NCBI GenBank assembly: GCA_041695325.1
Contig: JBGFRC010000001.1
Location: 8,473 to 72,472, forward strand
Reading direction: 5' to 3'
Source: SURF-13 sp041695325
GTDB taxonomy: Bacteria; Pseudomonadota; Gammaproteobacteria; SURF-13
Length of the DNA stretch: 64,000 nucleotides
In this document: positions 35,403-43,836 of the stretch, one piece after another
Layout of the letters: each line of letters begins with the position of its first letter
Numbering within the stretch: the stretch's first letter is position 1
Made by a program: the position numbers and the translations under genes
Notes under the pieces: generated by a model
Told to the model about the DNA's origin: nothing
What the model saw: only the letters and a program-made list of their open reading frames with translations
Databases searched by the model: none

Positions 35403-35608
35403 CAGGTTGTTTCGCAAAGCGAAAAGTGTCATTTTCGCTTTGCTTCGTTTTTCAAGCACATAAAGCGTGCTTGAAAAATGGCGGTGCCTGCGGCGCTCTC
35501 GCATCCTGCTTCGCTTGCAAGGCCAGGGCAAGCCATCCTTGGCTTGCCCGCTCGCAGCAGTGCTGCTCGCCCCTGCAACGCACGCAGGCTGTTTCTCAAC
35601 AGCCTGCT
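35401..35608. repeat. Multi-hairpin modular repeat, related divergent element
   Basis: About 208 bases of consecutive palindromes: GCAAAGCGAAAA/TTTTCGCTTTGC, TTTTTCAAGCAC/GTGCTTGAAAAA, GGGCAAGCCA/TGGCTTGCCC and GCAGGCTG/CAGCCTGC. Terminal sequences AGCAGGTTGTT and the inverse of AGCAGGCTGTT match the ends of the elements at 14700 and 59136, while the inner stems differ. It lies between two convergent genes, so it may act as a two-way terminator. Confidence 0.8.
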
Positions 35609-35624
35609 AGCAGGCAGTTCGACG

Positions 35625-36284
35625 TCAGGCCGTGGCGAGCAACGCAGCATCGCCCCGCAGGCCGTCCTTATTATTGCGCGCGCGCAGCAAGGTCCAGTAA
35701 TCGAACAGATTGACCGGCGTTTGTTCAATAACATCGAGGCCGGTTTGATCCAGGAAAAGTTCCAGGGAAAAATCCGGACGAAACCCCAGCAGTCTGGACA
35801 GGGGCGCAATCAGGCGCTCTACGCCGCCCACCACTGGATTGCCATGCTGGAAGTGATTCACGATATACAGCTCGCCCTCCGGCTTGCATACGCGGCGCAT
35901 CTCATCCACCAGGCGCGCGGGATGAGGCACCACGGAGGCCACGTACATCGCTACCACCTTGTCGAAGCTGTCGTCGGCAAAACGCATCTGTTCCGCGTTC
36001 ATCTTGTGCAATGCCTCGATGTGGCGCAGGCCGTCCCTTTCAACACGCGCCCTGGCGCGCGCCAGCATCTCGTCGGACACGTCTATCCCGGTGATATGCA
36101 CATCGCGCGGATAAAGCGGCAGGGACAGCCCCGTGCCGACGCCCACTTCCAGGATGCGCTCTCCGGGCCGGCATCTCATCCGCTCGATGACCGCGCGGCG
36201 CCCCGGCTGAAACAGCGCGCCGAAATAAAAATCATAGCGTTGCGCGTAACGCCGGTAAACCCTTTCGACGGCCTGGATGTCCAT
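35625..36284 (-). CDS. Class I SAM methyltransferase, PmtA/UbiE-like
   Basis: 219 residues. SAM site ILEVGVGTGLSLPLYP and post-motif ITGIDVSDEMLARARARV. The N-terminal YRRYAQRYDFYFGALFQPGRRAVIERM resembles bacterial phosphatidylethanolamine N-methyltransferases; the middle region VPHPARLVDEMRRVCKPEGELYIVNHF is typical of UbiE-type folds. Substrate uncertain, but a lipid is likely. Convergent with the cfa/FAD reductase pair. Confidence 0.8.
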   Translation of the reverse strand: MDIQAVERVYRRYAQRYDFYFGALFQPGRRAVIERMRCRPGERILEVGVGTGLSLPLYPRDVHITGIDVSDEMLARARARVERDGLRHIEALHKMNAEQMRFADDSFDKVVAMYVASVVPHPARLVDEMRRVCKPEGELYIVNHFQHGNPVVGGVERLIAPLSRLLGFRPDFSLELFLDQTGLDVIEQTPVNLFDYWTLLRARNNKDGLRGDAALLATA

Positions 36285-36359
36285 AAAGGCTCCTCAAGGT
36301 TGCAGCATCGAATACATTTTGCGTAAAAGCAGCCGTGCAATCAAGAGCGTATGCTTGCA

Positions 36360-37049
36360 TTAACGCACGCCACATTCGAGTACATCGTCCTTTAGCGCCG
36401 CGCACATGCGCCACATATATTCTTCCTCATAGGCGCTGCGCTGAAGAAAGGAAGGGTCGAGCACCTTATCCGGCAGAAACTTCTGCAGCACGTAACGCCG
36501 GGCCCCCTTTATCAATTTTCCTATCGCCAGAATGTCCTTTTCGTCCAGTTGCGATTTGACCACGGTGGTCCTGAATTCATAGGATACGCCGGAACCCATG
36601 ACTAATGCAATGCTGGCGGCGATGTTGCGCGTATCCACGTCCCTATTGATGACCTCCCGGTATTTTTCAAGAGGGGCCTTCACGTCCATGGCGATGTAAT
36701 CCACCAGCCTGCGGTCAATTATTTGCTTCAGCGCTTCCGGATTGACGCCGTTGGTGTCAAGCTTCACCAGGAAGCCGAGATTTTTCACCTGGCGCATGAA
36801 TTCCGGCAAATCGGCCTGCAGGGTCGGCTCGCCTCCCGTGATGGTGACGGCGTCCAGTATGCCGCAGCGCGTGCGCAAAAAATCAAGCACCTCCTGTTCC
36901 GGAATCAACTCCGCATAGCGCTCGGGCAAGACGAGTTCCGCATTGTAACAATAGCCGCAGCGAAAATCACAGCCGCGGGTGAAGATCACGGCGCAGATTT
37001 CGTCAGGGTAATCTATCAGGGAAACCTTCTGTAATCCTCCGATGTCCAC
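36360..37049 (-). CDS. nrdG: Anaerobic ribonucleoside-triphosphate reductase activating protein
   Basis: 229 residues. Radical SAM enzyme with cluster motif TRGCDFRCGYCYNAEL; TITGGEPTLQADLPEFM is the usual GGEP motif. It makes the glycyl radical on NrdD. It starts 2 bases after the nrdD stop, so the two are one transcription unit. The gene is longer than the E. coli NrdG type and resembles the form that starts with IGGLQKVSLIDYP. Confidence 0.94.
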   Translation of the reverse strand: MDIGGLQKVSLIDYPDEICAVIFTRGCDFRCGYCYNAELVLPERYAELIPEQEVLDFLRTRCGILDAVTITGGEPTLQADLPEFMRQVKNLGFLVKLDTNGVNPEALKQIIDRRLVDYIAMDVKAPLEKYREVINRDVDTRNIAASIALVMGSGVSYEFRTTVVKSQLDEKDILAIGKLIKGARRYVLQKFLPDKVLDPSFLQRSAYEEEYMWRMCAALKDDVLECGVR

Positions 37050-37051
37050 CG

Positions 37052-39139
37052 CTATACCTTGTACGTCCTTCTGCGCGCAAATTCTTCCTGCTTACCCTTG
37101 TTCCACTGGTCGGTCGGACGTAAATATCCCACGATGCGCGAGTACACCTCGCAGCGCGCGCCGCATTGGGGACACTGCGCGTATTGTCCCGCGAGATAGC
37201 CGTGCGCGGGACAAACACTGAAGGTGGGAGTGAAGGTGAAATAAGGCAGGCGGTAGCGCTCGCAAATCCTGCGCACCAGCTTTTTTATCACCCGGGGCGA
37301 CTCGATCCTTTCTCCCACGAAGATATGCAGCACGGTGCCACCCGTGTATTTCGTCTGCAGATCGTCCTGCAGATCCAGCGCCTCAAAAAAGTCATCGGTG
37401 TAGTGCACCGGCAGGTGCGTGGAATTGGTATAAAACGGCTGCGCACCCTTCCTATAATGCTCCTCGTTGGCGCAAATAATATCCGGAAATTTCTTTTTGT
37501 CCTTTTGCGCCAGACGATAGGCCGTGGACTCCGCCGGCGTGGCCTCGAGGTTATAGTTGTTGCCCGTCTCCTGCTGGAACTCGATGAGCGTGGCACGCAT
37601 GAAATCGAGTATCCTGAGCGCGAAGGCGCGCCCGGCCGGGCTCGCGATAGTCTCGCCCAGCAGGTTCAGGCAGGCCTCGTTCATGCCCACCAGGCCGATG
37701 GTGGAAAAGTGATTCTTCCAGTAGGCGCCGAAGCGCTGTTTGATGTCGCGCAAATAATATTTGACGTAGGGATAAAGCGATTTCTCCGTAAGCCGCTCCA
37801 GGGTCTTGCGTTTGACCTCCAGGCTATCCTTGGCAAGCCGCATCAGGCCGGACAGGCGCTGCTTGAACTCCTCTTCGTCCGCGGAAAGATAGCCCAGGCG
37901 CGGCATGTTGATGGTGACCACGCCGATCGAACCGGTGAGCGGGTTGGCACCGAAGAAGCCGCCGCCCCTGCGCTCCAGCAGGCGGGTGTCTATTCTCAGC
38001 CGGCAGCACATCGAGCGCGCATCTTCCGGCTTCATGTCGGAATTGATAAAGTTGGAAAAGTAGGGCACGCCGTACTTCGCCGTCATGCGCCACAGGCCCT
38101 CCAAGTCCGGGTTGTCCCAGTCAAAATCGCGCGTGACGTTGTAGGTGGGTATCGGGAAAGTGAACACGCGTCCCGCGGCGTCGCCATCCTGCATGACTTC
38201 GCAAAACGCCCGGTTGAACAAATTCATCTCATTCTGGAAATCCTGGTACGGTTTATCCTGCGCCACGCCGCCGATGATGACGCCTTGTCCGGCAAGATAG
38301 TCGGGCGGGCGCAAGTCCAACGTGATATTGGTAAACGGGGTCTGAAATCCGACGCGGGTCGGCACGTTGATATTGAAGATGAATTCCTGCACGGCCTGCT
38401 TTACTTCCGCGTAGTCCAAGCCGTCATAGCGGATAAACGGCGCGAGCAAGGTGTCGAAGTTGGAAAAGGCCTGCGCCCCCGCCGCCTCGCCCTGCAGGGT
38501 ATAAAAGAAATTCACCACCTGTCCCAGCGCGCTGCGGAAATGCCTGGCGGGGCGGCTTTCTATTTTTCCCTGCACGCCTTTGAAACCCTGCGTCAGCAGA
38601 TCGGTGAGGTCCCATCCCACGCAGTAAACCGAGATGGCGTTGAGGTTGTGGATGTGGAAATCGCCGTCCGCATAGGCCTGCCTGATTTCCGGACTGTAGA
38701 CTTTATTGAGCCAATAGACCTTGCTGACTTCGGATGAAATATAGTTGTTGAGCCCCTGCAGGGAATAGGTCATGTTGCTGTTTTCGCTCACCTGCCAATC
38801 GAGCTGCCGCAGATAATGATCCACCAGCTCAACGTCAGCCTTGGCGATGATTTCGCGCAGCGCCGCGTGTTGCGCGCGATAGAGGATGTAGGCCTTGGCG
38901 GTGGCATGATAGGGCGAGGACAACAGCACCTCTTCCACCGCATCCTGGATTTCCTCCACGCTCGGCGTCCTGGCGCCCAGCTTCCGGTGCGCGGCGTCCA
39001 CTACCTCGGCGGTCAACGCCTCGGCGACGTCAGGGCCGAATTCGCCCGTGGCCGTTCCCGCGCGCGCGATGGCGCGAGTGATTCTGGCGGCGTCAAAGGC
39101 CGTTACCGTCCCATCGCGCTTGATGATGGCTTCAAACAT
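37052..39139 (-). CDS. nrdD: Anaerobic (class III) ribonucleoside-triphosphate reductase
   Basis: 695 residues. An N-terminal ATP-cone (about 1-90; IIKRDGTVTAFDAARITRAIARA), a ten-stranded barrel with DFHIHNLNAISVYCVGWDL, and a C-terminal zinc site (CPAHGYLAGQYAQCPQCGARC). The glycyl radical is expected in SRIVGYLRPTDQW close to the end. It makes dNTPs without oxygen. Followed by nrdG, preceded by a DksA-like gene. Confidence 0.97.
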   Translation of the reverse strand: MFEAIIKRDGTVTAFDAARITRAIARAGTATGEFGPDVAEALTAEVVDAAHRKLGARTPSVEEIQDAVEEVLLSSPYHATAKAYILYRAQHAALREIIAKADVELVDHYLRQLDWQVSENSNMTYSLQGLNNYISSEVSKVYWLNKVYSPEIRQAYADGDFHIHNLNAISVYCVGWDLTDLLTQGFKGVQGKIESRPARHFRSALGQVVNFFYTLQGEAAGAQAFSNFDTLLAPFIRYDGLDYAEVKQAVQEFIFNINVPTRVGFQTPFTNITLDLRPPDYLAGQGVIIGGVAQDKPYQDFQNEMNLFNRAFCEVMQDGDAAGRVFTFPIPTYNVTRDFDWDNPDLEGLWRMTAKYGVPYFSNFINSDMKPEDARSMCCRLRIDTRLLERRGGGFFGANPLTGSIGVVTINMPRLGYLSADEEEFKQRLSGLMRLAKDSLEVKRKTLERLTEKSLYPYVKYYLRDIKQRFGAYWKNHFSTIGLVGMNEACLNLLGETIASPAGRAFALRILDFMRATLIEFQQETGNNYNLEATPAESTAYRLAQKDKKKFPDIICANEEHYRKGAQPFYTNSTHLPVHYTDDFFEALDLQDDLQTKYTGGTVLHIFVGERIESPRVIKKLVRRICERYRLPYFTFTPTFSVCPAHGYLAGQYAQCPQCGARCEVYSRIVGYLRPTDQWNKGKQEEFARRRTYKV

Positions 39140-39179
39140 CGCTCCGGCTCACTCCTTGCGGCAACACGGCATTAACCGC

Positions 39180-39575
39180 TCACAGGCGCGGCGTCGCCTC
39201 GTGCGCGTAGGTCTTTTCACGCTGGCTTTGACAGGTGAAGCAGCGTTTGGCGGTGGGATAGACGCTGAGCCGCTCGTAGCCGATGTCGCCGCCGCAATCA
39301 ATGCAGACGCCGTAGCTCAAGTCGGCCAGGCGCAGCCACGCCGCTTCGATGTCGCGGATTTCCTGGATCTGGCGGTCAAACAGGGCGGCGTCCATGTCCG
39401 CCAGCATGTCGGCCACCGATTCATCGCCGATATCCAATACGCCCGAAACCAGGTCGGCATAGTGCTTTTCTCCGGAACGAATCAGCTCCGCGCGCGCCTC
39501 GTCGCGCAGTTTGGTGAAATTGTTGTTCAGCAGTTGACGCAGTTGCTTCAACTGCGCGTTGGTCAGATTGGCCAT
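39180..39575 (-). CDS. DksA/TraR-family zinc-finger protein
   Basis: 131 residues. An N-terminal coiled coil (about 5-85; NAQLKQLRQLLNNNFTKLRDEARAEL) is followed by a four-Cys finger (CIDCGGDIGYERL, then CFTCQSQRE). DksA-type proteins enter the RNA polymerase secondary channel. The coiled-coil tip here has no obvious pair of acidic residues, so activity as true DksA is uncertain. Forty bases before nrdD on the same strand, possibly co-transcribed. Confidence 0.9.
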   Translation of the reverse strand: MANLTNAQLKQLRQLLNNNFTKLRDEARAELIRSGEKHYADLVSGVLDIGDESVADMLADMDAALFDRQIQEIRDIEAAWLRLADLSYGVCIDCGGDIGYERLSVYPTAKRCFTCQSQREKTYAHEATPRL

Positions 39576-39603
39576 GGCATATCTCCCTTTAAAGTAGGGC
39601 TTA

Positions 39604-39713
39604 AGGAACCTCTGATTAAGTCAGAAGTTCCTTGCGGTGCAGGGACGCACTGCCATTTTTCAAACACAAAGTGTTTGAAAAATGGAGACCAGGATGGACT
39701 TATTCAGAGCTTC
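39604..39713. repeat. Two-hairpin repeat with CTCTGA-TAAGTC ends
   Basis: About 110 bases. A GGAACnTCTGA/TCAGAaGTTCC hairpin, a GCAG-type stem and a 15-bp stem CCATTTTTCAAACAC/GTGTTTGAAAAATGG. The terminal sequences CTCTGATTAAGTC and GACTTATTCAGAG are inverse of each other. Different ends from the AGCAG family. Lies between divergent dksA-like and dodecin genes. Confidence 0.7.
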
Positions 39714-39746
39714 ATATAAGATACCTCAAGCGCTCCTCGAACGGGT

Positions 39747-39788
39747 TTGATGTAGATCAACTTCCACGCTGCAGGTGTTTTGTAAACT
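39747..39788 (+). promoter_or_regulatory. FNR-type box and class II promoter for dodecin
   Basis: TTGATGTAGATCAA at 39747-39760 matches the FNR consensus TTGAT-N4-ATCAA perfectly. TAAACT (39783-39788) follows 22 bases later, putting the box near -41.5, the class II activation position. Dodecin starts at 39825. Confidence 0.7.
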
Positions 39789-39824
39789 GTCATGGTCTTA
39801 TATCAGGCGCAAAAGGAGGCCGTT

Positions 39825-40028
39825 ATGCCGCATATACTGAAAGTGATCGAGGTGCTCGCCGAGTCGGATAAGAGCTGGGAAGACGCGGCAGGGCAAGCCA
39901 TAGCCCGTGCGGCCAAAACCCTGCACGGCATCAAATCCATCTACATCAAGAATTTCGAGGCCAAGGTGGAAAACAACAAAATCATCAGCTACCGCATCAA
40001 TGCAAATATTTCATTCCTGCTGGATTAG
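39825..40028 (+). CDS. Dodecin family flavin-binding protein
   Basis: 67 residues from ATG at 39825 with AAGGAGG upstream. The sequence KVIEVLAESDKSWEDAAGQAIARAAKTLHGIKSIYIKNFEAKVENNKI is the dodecin signature; the Trp at about 18 stacks on bound flavin. Dodecins are spherical dodecamers that store or buffer riboflavin/FMN. A perfect FNR box upstream suggests anaerobic induction. An alternative start at 39792 lacks a ribosome site. Confidence 0.93.
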   Translation: MPHILKVIEVLAESDKSWEDAAGQAIARAAKTLHGIKSIYIKNFEAKVENNKIISYRINANISFLLD

Positions 40029-40051
40029 CGCAAATATTCCACCGTGACCAA

Positions 40052-40690
40052 TCAGCGGCCTTGCTTGCCGTCGCGCAGAATGGCAACCACCTCCTCGTCT
40101 TCCACCTGGGGGAAATCGAGATAAAACTGCCCCACCGCCTGGAAATACTCCGGTGTGTGCAGGCAGATCACCTCGTCGGCGTAGCCGGCAACCTTGCGCA
40201 GCGTATCGGGCGGCGCCACCGGCACGGCGGCGATCAATTTCTCCGGCTTCTTGGCGCGCAGCGCGTGCAGGGCCGAGATCATGGTGGCGCCCGTGGCCAG
40301 GCCGTCGTCCACCACGATCACGACGCGGCCTTGCGGGTCCACCGGGGGGTGCACCGGCGTATATTGGGCGCGGCGCTTGCGCATGGTCGCAAGCTGGGCC
40401 TGCTTCTCGCGTTCAATGTATTCAGGGGTGGCGCCCACGCTCGCGGCATAATCCGCAATATAGGTCCAGCCGCTCTCATCCACTGAACCGATGGCGAATT
40501 CGGGGCTGCCCGGCGCGCTGATTTTCCTGACCAGCACCACGTCCATCTCGCCGCCCAGTTCATCGGCGATCAATTTCGCCATGGGCACTGCGCCGCGCGG
40601 GATGGCGAGAATTAAAGGATCCCTGCCCCGGTAATGAGCAAGCTTTTCGGCAAGCCGCCGCGCGGCTTCACCGCGATTTTTAAAGATCAT
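40052..40690 (-). CDS. COG1926-type phosphoribosyltransferase
   Basis: 212 residues from ATG at 40690, with GGGAGGGGACAGC upstream. Type I PRTase fold: the PRPP loop is VVIVVDDGLATGATMIS and an N-terminal GRDPLILAIPRGAVPMAKLIADELGGEMDVVLVRKI. Substrate is not known; such genes are often found in stress gene sets. It lies 32 bases behind a PRPP-synthetase-like gene on the same strand, so the pair may make and use PRPP. Confidence 0.9.
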   Translation of the reverse strand: MIFKNRGEAARRLAEKLAHYRGRDPLILAIPRGAVPMAKLIADELGGEMDVVLVRKISAPGSPEFAIGSVDESGWTYIADYAASVGATPEYIEREKQAQLATMRKRRAQYTPVHPPVDPQGRVVIVVDDGLATGATMISALHALRAKKPEKLIAAVPVAPPDTLRKVAGYADEVICLHTPEYFQAVGQFYLDFPQVEDEEVVAILRDGKQGR

Positions 40691-40722
40691 GCTGTCCCCT
40701 CCCGCCAAAAAGCAATTAATCG

Positions 40723-41574
40723 TTACAGCGCGTGCGCAAGCTGCCGGGCGATGCCGGCCACGCGCACCTTGTGCGGAACCATCGTATCGAGCGTGTCGCT
40801 CACCAAAATCCCGTCAATCGGGGCCTTGGCCAGAATGGCGCGGCTCGGCGCGGAGAAGATCGCGTGCGTCGCGGCCACGGTAATGGACTTGGCGCCCTGT
40901 TGCTTCAGCAATGCCGCGGCGGAGGCGATGGTGCGCCCGGTGTCTATCATGTCGTCCACCATCAGCGCCCTTTTCCCCGCGACCGGGTAGCGCGCCGCGC
41001 CGCGCGCGACGATATCGTGACTGGGGCGGCGCTTGGGGATGGTGATGACGGGCAAGCCCTGCGCCACCTCCTCCGCGCGCTGTTGCGCGCCTTGATCGGG
41101 CGCGACGACGATATCCGTTTTTCGCACAACGCTGCGCACCATATCCGGCAGGCACCGCAGCTCGATGTGAGGAGCAAGCATGGCGCGCAGCGCATCACTG
41201 TGCAGGTCCACAAACACCCTGCGCCGCGCGGGAATGCGGTTTACGATCCCGGCCATCATGCGCGCCAGCACCGCCTCGCCTTTTTCCGACTGCCGGTCCT
41301 GACGGCTGTAGCCGAGATAGGGAATACAGAGCGCGGCGATGGTAATACCGCTGTCCTCCAAGGCCTGCGCCAGCGCCAGCAGCTCAAACAGCGAGTAAGG
41401 CGCGGGCGTGATGTTGCCCAGCAATATAGCCGAGGCGGGCTTCCTGGAAAATTTGAGCCGGAAATAATACTCGCCGTCCGCAAATTGCCTGACTTCATAG
41501 TGCAACAGGCGGCAATGCATACAGCGCGCGATTTTGCGCGCCAGGCCCAGGCAATTTTTTGCCGCCAGTATCAC
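40723..41574 (-). CDS. Ribose-phosphate pyrophosphokinase-like protein, short form
   Basis: 283 residues, shorter than housekeeping Prs (about 315). Two PRTase-like domains: PYLGYSRQDRQSEKGEAVLARM and the PRPP-binding LMVDDMIDTGRTIASA. The N-terminal flag region is divergent (CRLLHYEVRQFADGEYYFRLK). The second domain keeps the flexible-loop Asp-Asp pair. It is probably a paralogue with a specialised PRPP role. Sits between rtcB and the PRTase gene. Confidence 0.87.
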   Translation of the reverse strand: MILAAKNCLGLARKIARCMHCRLLHYEVRQFADGEYYFRLKFSRKPASAILLGNITPAPYSLFELLALAQALEDSGITIAALCIPYLGYSRQDRQSEKGEAVLARMMAGIVNRIPARRRVFVDLHSDALRAMLAPHIELRCLPDMVRSVVRKTDIVVAPDQGAQQRAEEVAQGLPVITIPKRRPSHDIVARGAARYPVAGKRALMVDDMIDTGRTIASAAALLKQQGAKSITVAATHAIFSAPSRAILAKAPIDGILVSDTLDTMVPHKVRVAGIARQLAHAL

Positions 41575-41586
41575 CGTTTGGACGCC

Positions 41587-43020
41587 TCAGCCCTTGACGC
41601 ACGCCTTGGGGCGCAGGAAAGCGACGCGCCGGGCGAGACCCGCCTTTTCCGTCGCCTCGGCCACCAGGTCCACGTCCTTATACGCGCCCGGCGCCTCTTC
41701 CGCCGCGCCGCGCATGGAACGGGTGCGGATCAGGATGCCGTGCTCGGCCAGCTCGTCAATCAGCTCGCGTCCGCGCCAATGACGCAGCGCCTGATGGCGG
41801 CTCATGGAACGCCCCGCGCCATGGCTGGCCGAGGAGTAGGCCTTGATCTCGCTCTCCGCCGTGCCCGCCAGCACGTAGGAGCCGGTGCCCATGCTGCCGC
41901 CGATGATGACCGGCTGCCCCGTGTCGCGATAGCGTTCGGGAATGGCGGGATGCCCCGGGCCGAAGGCGCGCGTCGCGCCCTTGCGGTGCACGTGCAGCAC
42001 GCGCTGCTTGCCGTTTACCTTGTGCTTCTCCACCTTGCAAGTGTTGTGCGATATGTCGAATAATGTTTCCAGCATGGCGTCCGGCAGCATGCGCGCGAAC
42101 ACTTCGCGCGTGAGGTGCGTCAGGATTTGACGATTGGCAAGCGCGCAATTGATGGCGGCGTTCATCGCGCCGATATACTGCTGCCCTTCCGGCGAATTGA
42201 TCGGCGCGCAGGCCAGCTCGCGATCCGGTAAGGAAATTCCCAGACGCGCGGCGGCCTTGGCGAGCGAAACCAGATACTCGGTGCCGATCTGATGCCCCAG
42301 GCCGCGCGAGCCGCAGTGGATGGAGACCACGATCTGGCCCTGGCGCAGACCAAAAGCCCGCGCGGCCGGCTGATCGTAAATACGATCCACCACCTGCACT
42401 TCCAGATAATGGTTGCCCGACCCCAACGTACCCATCTCGCCGCGCTGGCGTTTCTTGGCGTAATCCGAGACGTTCTCAGGCACGGCGCTCGCCACGCAGC
42501 CGTTTTCTTCCACATACTCCAGGTCTTCCGGCACGCCATAGCCTTGTTTGACCGCCCACGCCGCCCCGCCCTTCAGCACCTGGTCAAGCTGCGCCGGGGC
42601 GAGCTTGAGCCGCCCTTCTTCGCCCACGCCCGCCGGGATAGTGTGATACAGGGCGTCGGCCAGGTCCTTTAACCTGGGCGTGACCGCGGGCAAATCGAGA
42701 TTGGTGCGCAGGCAACGAATACCGCAGGAAATATCGAAACCCACGCCGCCCGCGGAGATGATGCCGCCCTGCTCGGCGTCAAACGCCGCCACGCCGCCGA
42801 TGGGGAAGCCATAGCCCCAGTGCGCATCCGGCATGGTCATCGCGGCACCCACCAGACCGGGCAGCTTGGCGACGTTGGTGATCTGCTCCAGCACCTTGTC
42901 GTCCATGCTGGCCAGCAACGGCTCGCTGCCATACAGACATACCGGCGCGCGCTGCTCGCCGGCAGCGAGCGGCACACTCCAGCGATAATCATCTATCTTC
43001 TGCAAACGCCGCATATCCAT
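41587..43020 (-). CDS. rtcB: tRNA/RNA-splicing ligase RtcB
   Basis: 477 residues from ATG at 43020; an upstream frame would overlap archease. RtcB joins 2',3'-cyclic-phosphate and 5'-OH RNA ends through a GMP-histidine intermediate. Metal and GTP residues are in GGVGFDISCGIRCL, HCGSRGLGHQIG and SASHGAGRSMSR (nucleophilic His). Archease, its activator, lies 34 bases upstream on the same strand. Confidence 0.97.
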   Translation of the reverse strand: MDMRRLQKIDDYRWSVPLAAGEQRAPVCLYGSEPLLASMDDKVLEQITNVAKLPGLVGAAMTMPDAHWGYGFPIGGVAAFDAEQGGIISAGGVGFDISCGIRCLRTNLDLPAVTPRLKDLADALYHTIPAGVGEEGRLKLAPAQLDQVLKGGAAWAVKQGYGVPEDLEYVEENGCVASAVPENVSDYAKKRQRGEMGTLGSGNHYLEVQVVDRIYDQPAARAFGLRQGQIVVSIHCGSRGLGHQIGTEYLVSLAKAAARLGISLPDRELACAPINSPEGQQYIGAMNAAINCALANRQILTHLTREVFARMLPDAMLETLFDISHNTCKVEKHKVNGKQRVLHVHRKGATRAFGPGHPAIPERYRDTGQPVIIGGSMGTGSYVLAGTAESEIKAYSSASHGAGRSMSRHQALRHWRGRELIDELAEHGILIRTRSMRGAAEEAPGAYKDVDLVAEATEKAGLARRVAFLRPKACVKG

Positions 43021-43054
43021 TGCGCTACCCTCTTTCTTTGGCGTTATGTGTGAA

Positions 43055-43462
43055 TCAAACATCCACCACGCAGCGCGCCTCCCAGCGGCCGTTCTTGCGC
43101 GTAACCGCAAGCATGGTGAGCGTCGCTCCTTTTACCTCCACGCCGCGCTCCAAACCCTTGCGCCACGGCTCGCCCCACGCCTGTGCCTGCCATTGCTCGC
43201 CCTTCCTGTGTAATTCAAAGCGTCCTAAAACCAGGCCTTGGGTCTGCGCCTCGGTGAGCAGGCGATTCAGCCAGGTGACGAACGCCAGCTCGGTGTCGGC
43301 CTCCGTGAAGCTGAACTCAATGTGGCGCGTATTGCGTACCCCGGCGATGGCCACCATGACGGCAAACATCGCTTGCGCGGCCGCGACAAAGGCCTCTTCC
43401 ACCGTTTTCCCGTAACCGGTAATGCCGATGTCGGCCTCGTGGTCAAAATAGTCGTAATTCAT
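43055..43462 (-). CDS. Archease
   Basis: 135 residues from ATG at 43462 (MNYDYFDHEADIGITGYGKTVEEAFVAAAQ). The Asp-His region DHEADIGI and C-terminal Asp/His metal residues (HRKGEQWQAQAWGEP, CVVDV) are typical. Archease speeds RtcB guanylation. Operon with rtcB. A FNR-like box lies upstream between this gene and hypC (43502-43515). Confidence 0.94.
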   Translation of the reverse strand: MNYDYFDHEADIGITGYGKTVEEAFVAAAQAMFAVMVAIAGVRNTRHIEFSFTEADTELAFVTWLNRLLTEAQTQGLVLGRFELHRKGEQWQAQAWGEPWRKGLERGVEVKGATLTMLAVTRKNGRWEARCVVDV

Positions 43463-43501
43463 TCCAGGATTAACCCTAGCACAGCCACGCTCGGCATTTG
43501 T

Positions 43502-43515
43502 TTGATCTAGCGCAA
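43502..43515. promoter_or_regulatory. Candidate FNR/ANR-type box (TTGATCTAGCGCAA)
   Basis: Perfect left half TTGAT, right half CGCAA. It sits between divergent archease and hypC. For the minus strand, TAGGGT (43473-43478) lies 23 bases away; for hypC, TATAAA (43554-43559) lies further off. Either gene could be controlled. Confidence 0.4.
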
Positions 43516-43590
43516 AGCAAGGCAACAATCACTGGCGGTGCGGCCAGCCGCGCTATAAAATTGAAAACAAGCGTCCCAGAGGAGAGCCGC

Positions 43591-43836
43591 ATGTGCCTGG
43601 CGATTCCCATGCAGATCGTGGACATACACGCGCACACCGCGCGCTGCAACGCCAACGGCGTAGAGCGCACGGTAAACCTTTTCCTGATGCAGGAAACACC
43701 GCTTGCGGCGGGCGATTTTGTGATGGTGCACGTAGGCTATGCCATCCAGAAAATCACCCTGCGCGAGGCGCGCTCGGCGTGGCAGCTTTACGATGAGATG
43801 CAATCCGCGGAACAGGAGGGCGGTTCTCATGCATGA
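43591..43836 (+). CDS. hypC: Hydrogenase maturation chaperone HypC
   Basis: 81 residues from ATG at 43591 with AGAGGAGAG upstream. MCLAIPMQIV gives the essential Cys2 that binds the Fe(CN)2CO group with HypD. It escorts the hydrogenase large subunit during cofactor insertion. It overlaps hypA by 8 bases. First gene of the hyp set; a TATAAA box lies 32 bases upstream. Confidence 0.96.
   Translation: MCLAIPMQIVDIHAHTARCNANGVERTVNLFLMQETPLAAGDFVMVHVGYAIQKITLREARSAWQLYDEMQSAEQEGGSHA

Noticed and set aside
37166..38737. A 523-codon open frame on the plus strand opposite nrdD
   Set aside because: GC-rich codon bias leaves the antisense frame free of stops. Its translation has no domain, and the nrdD frame is unmistakable.
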